64,000 nucleotides of DNA from Chrysogorgia sp. JL179-B06 (lineage: Eukaryota > Cnidaria > Anthozoa > Scleralcyonacea > Chrysogorgiidae), in assembly GCA_035772405.1 (NCBI GenBank), contig JAYKKM010000193.1, forward strand, positions 447,501 through 511,500, read 5' to 3'. A program made the position numbers and the translations under genes. Shown in pieces: positions 24,201 through 36,200 of the stretch. Position 1 is the stretch's first letter. Every line of letters starts with the position of its first letter. The notes under the pieces are model-generated. The model saw only the letters and a list, made by a program, of their open reading frames with translations, was not told the DNA's origin and ran no database searches.

Positions 24201-25890
24201 GAGCACGAAATTTCTATGAAGTGATAGATTTGATATTAATATTTTCATATTAGCAAAGTTAAGTTTGTTTCTACTAAAACAATTAGATTATGAGCTCGAA
24301 ATTTCTATGAAGTGATAAATTTGATATTAATATTTTCATATTAACAAAGTTAAGTTTGTTTCTACTAAAACAATTACATGATGAGCTCGTAATTTCTATG
24401 AAGTGATAACTGTGATATTAATATTTTCATATTAACGAAGTTAAGTTTGTTTCTACTAAAACAATTAGATGATGAGCTCGTAATTTCTATGAAGTGATAA
24501 ATGTGATATTAATATTTTCATATTAACGAAGTTAAGTTTGTTTCTACTAAAACAATTAGATTATGAGCTCGAAATTTCTATGAAGTGATAAATTTGATAT
24601 TAATATTTTCATATTAACAAAGTTAAGTTTGTTTCTACTAAAACAATTAGATTATGAGCTCGAAATTTCTATGAAGTGATAAATTTGATATTAATATTTT
24701 CATATTAACAAAGTTAAGTTTGTTTCTACTAAAACAATTAGATTATGAGTACGAAATTTCTATGAAGTGATAAATTTGATATTAATATTTTCATATTAAC
24801 AAAGTTAAGTTTGTTTCTACTAAAACAATTAGATTATGAGCTCGAAATTTCTATGAAGTGATGAATTTGATATTAATATTTTCATATTAACAAAGTTAAG
24901 TTTGTTTCTACTAAAACAATTAGATTATGAGCTCGAAATTTCTATGAAGTGATAAATTTGATATTAATATTTTCATATTAGCAAAGTTAAGTTTGTTTCT
25001 ACTAAAACAATTAGATTATGAGCTCGAAATTTCTATGAAGTGATAAATTTGATATTAATATTTTCATATTAACAAAGTTGAGTTTGTTTCTACTAAAACA
25101 ATTACATGATGAGCTCGTAATTTCTATGAAGTGATAAATGTGATTTAATATTTTCATATTAACGAAGTTAAGTTTGTTTCTACTAAAACAATTAGATGAT
25201 GAGCTCGTAATTTCTATGAAGTGATAAATGTGATATTAATATTTTCATATTAACGAAGTTAAGTTTGTTTCTACTAAAACAATTAGATTATGAGCTCGAA
25301 ATTTCTATGAAGTGATAAATTTGATATTAATATTTTCATATTAACAAAGTTAAGTTTGTTTCTACTAAAACAATTAGATTATGAGCTCGAAATTTCTATG
25401 AAGTGATAAATTTGATATTAATATTTTCATATTAACAAAGTTAAGTTTGTTTCTAGTAAAACAATTAGATTATGAGCTCGAAATTTCTATGAAGTGATAA
25501 ATTTGATATTAATATTTTCATATTAACAAAGTTAAGTTTGTTTCTACTAAAACAATTAGATGATGAGCTCGAAATTTCTATGAAGTGATAAATTTGATAT
25601 TAATATTTTCATATTAACAAAGTTAAGTTTGTTTCTACTAAAACAATTAGATTATGAGCTCGAAATTTCTATGAAGTGATAAATTTGATATTAATATTTT
25701 CATATTAACAAAGTTAAGTTTGTTTCTACTGAAACAATTAGATTATGAGCTCGAAATTTCTATGAAGTGATAAATTTGATATTAATATTTTAATATTAAC
25801 AAAGTTAAGTTTGTTTCTACTAAAACAATTAGATTATGAGCTCGAAATTTCTATGAAGTGATAAATTTGATATTAATATTTTCATATTAA
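21246..25890. repeat. 8-monomer higher-order repeat (728 bp) within a 2,274-bp duplication
   Basis: The TATTAGCAAAG variant lies at 21246, 21974, 22702, 24248 and 24976; neighbouring spacings are 728 bp (8x91) except 22702-24248 (1,546). ATTACATGATGAG lies at 21371, 22099, 22918, 24373 and 25101. The pairs 22099/24373 (both with AACTGTG), 22473/24747 (GAGTACG) and 22702/24976 share an offset of 2,274 bp. The pair 22918/25101 shares a one-base deletion at offset 2,183, so one monomer was lost in the second copy. Confidence 0.85.
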
Positions 25891-26336
25891 CTCTTTCATT
25901 ACGGCTGAAAAACATCAAAAATTGAACGACCACGTTGTTCTATTGATATCTCTTGAAATAACCATAACTGTTGCGAAAGCTATACATTTTCTGGAAGCCC
26001 AATAAACCGGCTTTTACTTGTTCTTTTAAATTTCCCGAACAAAACACATTTTGTTAATATAAATTAGCATTAATTATCATAAATCAGGTTGAAAAATTTA
26101 CATTTTTCCAGAAAAGGCCATCTTGCACGCCCGCATAGCATCTTGAAAACTCAAAATGCCACCAATCGCAGAGTTGTTTATGAAATCAAATCAAACTTGG
26201 CGTGTGCGTGGATTTCATGTTCCTGGCGCTTGTCGAATTTCAATTTTTAATCTTGCGTTACCGTGTGCCGTGTTTTTCGATTGACGACTTTGCGGGTCAT
26301 GAACGACCCATTTTAACTGCGCCCGTAGGGAAAGAG
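25891..26336. mobile_element. TTAA MITE, copy 1
   Basis: The element is 446 bp, starts CTCTTTCATTACGG and ends CGTAGGGAAAGAG, an inverted repeat of about 14 bp with mismatches, flanked by TTAA. TTAA duplication is used by piggyBac and Kolobok families; the CTCTTTC end is closer to piggyBac-type ends. It encodes no transposase. The right subterminal part holds a short palindrome GGGTCATGAACGACCC. Confidence 0.85.
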
Positions 26337-26340
26337 TTAA

Positions 26341-26818
26341 TATAGAATGGCCGATATTTTTTCGCATCGATCAATTTTATATTTTCGCCTGAATTTTTCA
26401 TCATCGTTGTAAGTCGGCTAAACAACACACATATCAAATTTTAAGCCAATTTGGTGAATTATTTCTTACATTTCTAAACACGGTGAATTTTGACCTTTTT
26501 GACCCACATGCACAGAACCTATTGTCTTTGTAGTGTATAGATAGCTTGCGTATATATTTAAAAGTATGAGCTCCCGTGCGGGTGGACCGGTGCGGGTGGG
26601 ATCTCTGCAGAGACTCTGCTTCGGGTAACCCTTACATAATTCCTCTCAATGAGGGGGGTAGGGGGGAGCAGAGAAGGGGGTTCATTTTTGGTCACTGACC
26701 ATTTTTTTGCTTTGTTAAAACTGTATTTACATTGATTATTTTCAATTCAACATATAATAAACTGCTTTTCCTTTCACGCTTTTTCTTCGATTATTTTCAA
26801 TTTACCTATTATTGCTTA
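26341..26818. other. 478-bp segment carried between two TTAA MITEs
   Basis: This DNA is not satellite. It contains a GC-rich patch at 26,570-26,690 (GTGCGGGTGGACCGGTGCGG and a G-rich GAGGGGGGTAGGGGGGAGC run) in otherwise AT-rich sequence. I see no reading frame or RNA gene in it. It may be the flank of a former donor site or the interior of a larger transposon. Confidence 0.6.
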
Positions 26819-26822
26819 TTAA

Positions 26823-27268
26823 CTCTTTCATTACGGCTGAAAAACATCAAAAATTGAACGACCACGTTGTTCTATTGATATCTCTTGAAATAACCATAAC
26901 TGTTGCGAAAGCTATACATTTTCTGGAAGCCCAATAAACCGGCTTTTACTTGTTCTTTTAAATTTCCCGAACAAAACACATTTTGTTAATATAAATTAGC
27001 ATTAATTATCATAAATCAGGTTGAAAAATTTACATTTTTCCAGAAAAGGCCATCTTGCACGCCCGCATAGCATCTTGAAAACTCAAAATGCCACCAATCG
27101 CAGAGTTGTTTATGAAATCAAATCAAACTTGGCGTGTGCGTGGATTTCATGTTCCTGGCGCTTGTCGAATTTCAATTTTTAATCTTGCGTTACCGTGTGC
27201 CGTGTTTTTCGATTGACGATTTTGCGGGTCATGAACGACCCATTTTAACTGCGCCCGTAGGGAAAGAG
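26823..27268. mobile_element. TTAA MITE, copy 2
   Basis: Same length (446 bp) and orientation as copy 1. I find a single difference between them (GACGACTTTG in copy 1, GACGATTTTG in copy 2). A 66-codon frame starting at 27,134 crosses from this copy into satellite and is not a gene. Confidence 0.85.
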
Positions 27269-30200
27269 TTAACAAAGTTAAGTTTGTTTCTACTAAAACA
27301 ATTAGATGATGAGCTCGAAATTTCTATGAAGTGATAAATTTGATATTAATATTTTCATATTAACAAAGTTAAGTTTGTTTCTACTAAAACAATTAGATGA
27401 TGAGCTCGTAATTTCTATGAAGTGATAAATGTGATATTAATATTTTCATATCAACGAAGTTAAGTTTGTTTCTACTAAAAAAATTAGATTATGAGCTCCA
27501 AATTTCTATGAAGTGATAAATTTGATATTAATATTTTCATATTAACAAAGTTAAGTTTGTTTCTACTAAAACAATTAGATTATGAGCTCGAAATTTCTAT
27601 GAAGTGATAAATTTGATATTAATATTTTCATATTAACAAAGTTAAGTTTGTTTCTACTAAAACAATTAGATGATGAGCTCGAAATTTCTATGAAGTGATA
27701 AATTTGATATTAATATTTTCATATTAACAAAGTTAAGTTTGTTTCTACTAAAACAATTAGATTATGGGCTCGAAATTTCTATGAAGTGATAAATTTGATA
27801 TTAATATTTTCATATTAACAAAGTTAAGTTTGTTACTACTAAAACAATTAGATTATCAGCTCGAAATTTCTATGAAGTGATAAATTTGATATTAATATTT
27901 TCATATTAACAAAGTTAAGTTTGTTTCTACTAAAACAATTAGATGATGAGCTCGAAATTTCGATGAAGTGATAAATTTGATATTAATATTTTCATATTAA
28001 CAAAGTTAAGTTTGTTTCTACTAAAACAATTAGATTATGAGCTCGAAATTTCTATGAAGTGATAAATTTGATATTAATATTTTCATATTAACAAAGTTAA
28101 GTTTGTTTCTACTAAAACAATTAGATGATGAGCTCGAAATTTCTATGAAGTGATAAATTTGATATTAATATTTTCATATTAACAAAGTTAAGTTTGTTTC
28201 TACTAAAACAATTAGATTATGAGCTCGAAATTTCTATGAAGTGATAAATTTGATATTAATATTTTCATATTAACAAAGTTAAGTTTGTTACTACTAAAAC
28301 AATTAGATTATCAGCTCGAAATTTCTATGAAGTGATAAATTTGATATTAATATTTTCATATTAACAAAGTTAAGTTTGTTTCTACTAAAACAATTAGATG
28401 ATGAGCTCGAAATTTCGATGAAGTCATAAATTTGATATTAATATTTTCATATTAACAAAGTTAAGTTTGTTTCTACTAAAACAATTAGATTATGAGCTCG
28501 AAATTTCTATGAAGTGATAAATTTGATATTAATATTTTCATATTAACAAAGTTAAGTTTGTTTCTACTAAAACAATTAGATTATGAGCTCGAAATTTCTA
28601 TGAAGTGATAAATTTGATATTAATATTTTCATATTAACAAAGTTAAGTTTGTTTCTACTAAAACAATTAGATTATGAGCTCGAAATTTCGATGAAGTGAT
28701 AAATTTGATGTTAATATTTTCATATTAACAAAGTTAAGTTTGTTTCTACTAAAACAATTAGATTATGAGCTCGAAATTTCTATGAAGTGATAAATGTGAT
28801 ATTAATATTAACGAAGTTAAGTTTGTTTCTACTAAAACAATTAGATGATGAGCTCGTAATATCTATGAAGTGATAAATGTGATATTAATATTTTCATATT
28901 AACGAAGTTAAGTTTGTTTCTACTAAAACAATTAGATTATGAGCTCGAAATTTCTATGAAGTGATAAATTTGATATTAATATTTTCATATTAACAAAGTT
29001 AAGTTTGTTTCTACTAAAACAATTAGATTATGAGCTCGTAATTTCTATGAAGTGATAAATTTGATATTAATATTTTCATATTAGCAAAGTTAAGTTTGTT
29101 TCTACTAAAACAATTAGATGATGAGCTCGTAATTTCTATGAAATGATAAATTTGATATTAATAGGTTCATATTAGCAAAGTTAAGTTTGTTTCTACTAAA
29201 ACAATTAGATGATGAGCTCGTAATTTCTATGAAGTGATAAATTTGATATTAATATTTTCATATTAACGAAGTTAAGTTTGTTTCTACTAAAACAATTAGA
29301 TTATCAGCTCGAAATTTCTATGAAGTGATAAATTTGATATTAATATTTTCATATTAACAAAGTTAAGTTTGTTTCTACTAAAACAATTAGATTATGAGTA
29401 CGAAATTTCGATGAAGTGATAAATTTGATATTAATATTTTCGTATTAACAAAGTTAAGTTTGTTTCTACTAAAACAATTAGATTATGAGCTCGAAATTTC
29501 TATGAAGTGATAAATTTGATATTAATATTTTCATATTAACAAAGTGAAGTTTGTTTCTACTAAAACAATTAGATGATGAGCTCGAAATTTCTATGAAGTG
29601 ATAAATTTGATATTAATATTTTTCATATTAACAAAGTTAAGTTTGTTTCTACTAAAACAATTAGATTATGAGCTCGAAATTTCTATGAAGTGATAAATTT
29701 GAAATTAATATTTTCATATTAACAAAGTTAAGTTTGTTTCTACTAAAACAATTAGATTATGAGCTCGAAATTTCTATGAAGTGATAAATTTGATATTAAT
29801 ATTTTCATATTAACAAAGTTAAGTTTGTTTCTACTAAAACAATTAGATTATGAGCTCGAAATTTCTATGAAGTGATAAATTTGATATTAATATTTTCATA
29901 TTAACAAAGTTAAGTTTGTTTCTACTAAAACAATTAGATGATGAGCTCGAAATTTCTATGAAGTGATAAATTTGATATTAATATTTTCATATTAACAAAG
30001 TTAAGTTTGTTTCTACTAAAACAATTAGATTATGAGCTCGAAATTTCGATGAAGTGATAAATTTGATGTTAATATTTTCATATTAACAAAGTTAAGTTTG
30101 TTTCTACTAAAACAATTAGATTATGAGCTCGAAATTTCTATGAAGTGATAAATTTGATATTAATATTTTCATATTAACAAAGTTAAGTTTGTTTCTACTA

Positions 30201-33200
30201 AAACAATTAGATGATGAGCTCGTAATTTCTATGAAGTGATAAATGTGATATTAATATTTTCATATTAACGAAGTTAAGTTTGTTTCTACTAAAACAATTA
30301 GATTATGAGCTCGAAATTTCTATGAAGTGATAAATTTGATATTAATATTTTCATATTAACAAAGTTAAGTTTGTTTCTACTAAAACAATTAGATTATGAG
30401 CTCGTAATTTCTATGAAGTGATAAATTTGATATTAATATTTTCATATTAGCAAAGTTAAGTTTGTTTCTACTAAAACAATTAGATGATGAGCTCGTAATT
30501 TCTATGAAATGATAAATTTGATATGAATAGGTTCATATTAGCAAAGTTAAGTTTGTTTCTACTAAAACAATTAGATGATGAGCTCGTAATTTCTATGAAG
30601 TGATAAATTTGATATTAATATTTTCATATTAACGAAGTTAAGTTTGTTTCTACTAAAACAATTAGATTATGAGCTCGAAATTTCTATGAAGTGATAAATT
30701 TGATATTAATATTTTCATATTAACAAAGTTAAGTTTGTTTCTACTAAAACAATTAGATTATGAGTACGAAATTTCGATGAAGTGATAAATTTGATATTAA
30801 TATTTTCGTATTAACAAAGTTAAGTTTGTTTCTACTAAAACAATTAGATTATGAGCTCGAAATTTCTATGAAGTGATAAATTTGATATTAATATTTTCAT
30901 ATTAACAAAGTTAAGTTTGTTTCTACTAAAACAATTAGATGATGAGCTCGAAATTTCTATGAAGTGATAAATTTGATATTAATATTTTCATATTAACAAA
31001 GTTAAGTTTGTTTCTACTAAAACAATTAGATGATGAGCTCGAAATTTCTATGAAGTGATAAATTTGATATCAATATTTTCATATTAACAAAGTTAAGTTT
31101 TTTTCTACTAAAACAATTAGATTATGAGCTCGAAATTTCTATGAAGTGATAAATTTGATATTAATATTTTCATATTAACAAAGTTAAGTTTGTTTCTACT
31201 AAAACAATTAGATTATGAGCTCGAAATTTCTATGAAGTGATAAATTTGATATTAATATTTTCATATTAACAAAGTTAAGTTTGTTTCTACTAAAACAATT
31301 AGATTATGAGCTCGTAATTTCTATGAAGTGATAAATTTGATATTAATATTTTCATATTAGCAAAGTTAAGTTTGTTTCTACTAAAACAATTAGATGATGA
31401 GCTCGTAATTTCTATGAAGTGATAAATGTGATATTAATATTTTCATATTAACGAAGTTAAGTTTGTTTCTACTAAAACATTTAGATTATGAGCTCGAAAT
31501 TTCTATGAAGTGATAAATTTGATATTAATATTTTCATATTAACAAAGTTAAGTTTGTTTCTACTAAAACAATTAGATTATGAGTACGAAATTTCTATGAA
31601 GTGATAAATTTGATATTAATATTTTCATATTAACAAAGTTAAGTTTGTTTCTACTAAAACAATTAGATTATGAGCTCGAAATTTCTATGAAGTGATAAAT
31701 TTGATATTAATATTTTCATATTAACAAAGTTAAGTTTGTTTCTACTAAAACAATTAGATGATGAGCTCGAAATTTCTATGAAGTGATAAATTTGATATTA
31801 ATATTTTCATATTAACAAAGTTAAGTTTGTTTCTACTAAAACAATTAGATTATGAGCTCGAAATTTCGATGAAGTGATAAATTTGATATTAATATTTTCA
31901 TATTAACAAAGTTAAGTTTGTTTCTACTAAAACAATTAGATGATGAGCTCGAAATTTCTATGAAGTGATAAATTTGATATTAATATTTTCATATTAACAA
32001 AGTTAAGTTTGTTTCTACTAAAACAATTAGATTATGAGCTCGAAATTTCTATGAAGTGATAAATGTGATATTAATATTAACGAAGTTAAGTTTGTTTCTA
32101 CTAAAACAATTAGATGATGAGCTCGTAATATCTATGAAGTGATAAATGTGATATTAATATTTTCATATTAACGAAGTTAAGTTTGTTTCTACTAAAACAA
32201 TTAGATTATGAGCTCGAAATTTCTATGAAGTGATAAATTTGATATTAATATTTTCATATTAACAAAGTTAAGTTTGTTTCTACTAAAACAATTAGATTAT
32301 GAGCTCGAAATTTCTATGAAGTGATAAATTTGATATTAATATTTTCATATTAACAAAGTTAAGTTTGTTTCTACTAAAACAATTAGATTATGAGCTCGAA
32401 ATTTCTATGAAGTGATAAATTTGATATTAATATTTTCATATTAACGAAGTTAAGTTTGTTTCTACTAAAACAATTAGATTATGAGCTCGAAATTTCTATG
32501 AAGTGATAAATTTGATATTAATATTTTCATATTAACAAAGTTAAGTTTGTTTCTACTAAAACAATTAGATGATGAGCTCGAAATTTCTATGAAGTGATAA
32601 ATTTGATATTAATATTTTCATATTGACAAAGTTAAGTTTGTTTCTACTAAAACAATTAGATTATGAGCTCGAAATTTCTATGAAGTGATAAATTTGATAT
32701 TAATATTTTCATATTAACAAAGTTAAGTTTGTTTCTACTAAAACAATTAGATTATGAGCTCGAAATTTCTATGAAGTGATAAATTTGATATTAATATTTT
32801 CATATTAACAAAGTTAAGTTTGTTTCTACTAAAACAATTAGATGATGAGCTCGTAATTTCTATGAAGTGATAAATGTGATATTAATATTTTCATATTAAC
32901 GAAGTTAAGTTTGTTTCTACTAAAACAATTAGATGATGAGCTCGTAATTTCTATGAAGTGATAAATGTGATATTAATATTTTCATATTAACGAAGTTAAG
33001 TTTGTTTCTACTAAAACAATTAGATTATGAGCTCGAAATTTCTATGAAGTGATAAATTTGATATTAATATTTTCATATTAACAAAGTTAAGTTTGTTTCT
33101 ACTAAAACAATTAGATTATGAGCTCGAAATTTCTATGAAGTGATAAATTTGATATTAATATTTTCATATTAACAAAGTTAAGTTTGTTTCTACTAAAACA

Positions 33201-36200
33201 ATTAGATTATGAGCTCGAAATTTCTATGAAGTGATAAATTTGATATTAATATTTTCATATTAACAAAGTTAAGTTTGTTTCTACTAAAACAATTAGATGA
33301 TGAGCTCGAAATTTCTATGAAGTGATAAATTTGATATTAATATTTTCATATTAACAAAGTTAAGTTTGTTTCTACTAAAAACAATTAGATGATGAGCTCG
33401 TAATTTCTATGAAGTGATAAATGTGATATTAATATTTTCATATCAACGAAGTTAAGTTTGTTTCTACTAAAACAATTAGATTATGAGCTCCAAATTTCTA
33501 TGAAGTGATAAATTTGATATTAATATTTTCATATTAACAAAGTTAAGTTTGTTTCTACTAAAACAATTAGATTATGAGCTCGAAATTTCTATGAAGTGAT
33601 AAATTTGATATTAATATTTTCATATTAGCAAAGTTAAGTTTGTTTCTACTAAAACAATTAGATGATGAGCTCGTAATTTCTATGAAGTGATAAATGTGAT
33701 ATTAATATTTTCATATTAACGAAGTTAAGTTTGTTTCTACTAAAACAATTAGATTATGAGCTCGAAATTTCTATGAAGTGATAAATTTGATATTAATATT
33801 GTCATATTAACAAAGTTAAGTTTGTTTCTACTAAAACAATTAGATGATGAGCTCGAAATTTCTATGAAGTGATAAATTTGATATTAATATTTTCATATTA
33901 ACAAAGTTAAGTTTGTTTCTACTAAAACAATTAGATGATGAACTCGTAATTTCTATGAAGTGATAAATGTGATATTAATATTTTCATATCAACGAAGTTA
34001 AGTTTGTTTCTACTAAAACAATTAGATTATGAGCTCCAAATTTCTATGAAGTGATAAATTTGATATTAATATTTTCATATTAACAAAGTTAAGTTTGTTT
34101 CTACTAAAACAATTAGATTATGAGCTCGAAATTTCTATGAAGTGATAAATTTGATATTAATATTTTCATATTAGCAAAGTTAAGTTTGTTTCTACTAAAA
34201 CAATTAGATGATGAGCTCGTAATTTCTATGAAGTGATAAATGTGATATTAATATTTTCATATTAACGAAGTTAAGTTTGTTTCTACTAAAACAATTAGAT
34301 TATGAGCTCGAAATTTCTATGAAGTGATAAATTTGCTATTAATATTTTCATATTAACAAAGTTAAGTTTGTTTCTACTAAAACAATTAGATGATGAGCTC
34401 GTAATTTCTATGAAGTGATAAATGTGATATTAGTATTTTCATATTAACGAAGTTAAGTTTGTTTCTACTAAAACAATTAGATTATGAGCTCGAAATTTCT
34501 ATGAATTGATATTAATATTTTCATATTGACAAAGTTAAGTTTGTTTCTACTAAAACAATTAGATTATGAGCTCGAAATTTCTATGAAGTGATAAATGTGA
34601 TATTAATATTTTCATATTAACAAAGTTAAGTTTGTTTCTACTAAAACAATTAGATTATGAGCTGGAAATTTCTATGAAGTGATAAATTTGATATTAATAT
34701 TTTCATATTAACAAAGTTAAGTTTGTTTCTACTAAAACAATTAGATTATGAGCTCGAAATTTCTATGAAGTGATAAATTTGCTATTAATATTTTCATATT
34801 AACAAAGTTAAGTTTGTTTCTACTAAAACAATTAGATGATGAGCTCGTAATTTCTATGAAGTGATAAATGTGATATTAGTATTTTCATATTAACGAAGTT
34901 AAGTTTGTTTCTACTAAAACAATTAGATTATGAGCTCGAAATTTCTATGAATTGATATTAATATTTTCATATTAACAAAGTTAAGTTTGTTTCTACTAAA
35001 ACAATTAGATTATGAGCTCGAAATTTCTATGAAGTGATAAATGTGATATTAATATTTTCATATTAACAAAGTTAAGTTTGTTTCTACTAAAACAATTAGA
35101 TTATGAGCTGGAAATTTCTATGAAGTGATAAATTTGATATTAATATTTTCATATTAACAAAGTTAAGTTTGTTTCTACTAAAACAATTAGATTATGTGCT
35201 CGAAATTTCTATGAAGTGATAAATTTGATATTAATATTTTCATATTAACAAAGTTAAGTTTGTTTCTACTAAAACAATTAGATGATGAGCTCGTAATTTC
35301 TATGAAGTAATAAATGTGATATTAATATTTTCATATTAACGAAGTTAAGTTTGTTTCTATTAAAACAATTAGATTATGAGCTCGAAATTTCTATGAAGTG
35401 GTAAATTTTGATATTAATATTTTCATATTAACAAAGTTAAGTTTGTTTCTACTAAAACAATTAGATTATGAGCTCGAAATTTCTATGAAGTGATAAATTT
35501 GATATTAATATTGTCATATTAACAAAGTTAAGCAAAACAATTAGATGATGAGCTCGAAATTTCTATGAAGTGATAAATTTGATATTAATATTTTCATATT
35601 AACAAAGTTAAGTTTGTTTCTACTAAAACAATTAGATTATGAGCTCGAAATTTCTATGAAGCGATAAATTTTATATTAATATTTTCATATTAACAAAGTT
35701 AAGTTTGTTTCTACTAAAACAATTAGATTATGAGCTCGAAATTTCTATGAAGTGATAAATTTGATATTAATATTTTCATATTAACAAAGTTAAGTTTGTT
35801 TCTACTAAAACAATTAGATTATGAGCTCGAAATTTCTATGAAGTGATAAATTTGATATTAATATTGAAATAAAAACAAAGTTAAGCAAAACAATTAGATG
35901 ATGAGCTCGAAATTTCTATGAAGTGATAAATTTGATATTAATATTTTCATATTAACAAAGTTAAGTTTGTTTCTACTAAAACAATTAGATTATGAGCTCG
36001 AAATTTCTATGAAGCGATAAATTTTATATTAATATTTTCATATTAACAAAGTTAAGTTTGTTTCTACTAAAACAATTAGATGATGAGCTCGTAATTTCTA
36101 TTAAGTGATAAATGTGATATTAGTATTTTCATATTAACGAAGTTAAGTTTGTTTCTACTAAAACAATTAGATTATGAGCTCGAAATTTCTATGAAGTGAT

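Larger units (their letters stand above)
13247..25890. repeat. Satellite array, 91-bp monomer (left block)
   Basis: Head-to-tail copies of a 91-bp AT-rich monomer (about 21 percent GC in the commonest form). Landmarks are TTAAGTTTGTTTCTACTAAA, GAGCTCGAAATTTCTATGAA and GATATTAATATTTTCATATT. Common variants are GATGATGAG versus GATTATGAG, CGAAATT versus CGTAATT, AAATTTG versus AAATGTG, and ACAAAG versus ACGAAG or GCAAAG. An 84-bp short form (CATATATTAAG) recurs in the left part. Monomers at 13.25-14.0 kb are more diverged than the interior. Because 91 is not a multiple of three and each unit has stops, no long frame exists. The left edge abuts a truncated Penelope element. Confidence 0.98.
25891..27268. 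mobile_element. Composite TTAA element interrupting the satellite
   Basis: Two direct 446-bp copies of one TTAA-flanked element enclose 478 bp of unrelated DNA, and the whole sits in a satellite monomer at its TTAA (CATATTAACAAAG). TTAA occurs at all four boundaries (25887-25890, 26337-26340, 26819-26822, 27269-27272). The satellite resumes exactly where it stopped. The simplest reading is insertion as one unit using the outermost ends; two separate insertions would need the middle DNA to arrive by another route. Confidence 0.85.

Noticed and set aside
27134..27334. 66-codon frame within the array
   Set aside because: It runs from a TTAA MITE into satellite, with no domain.
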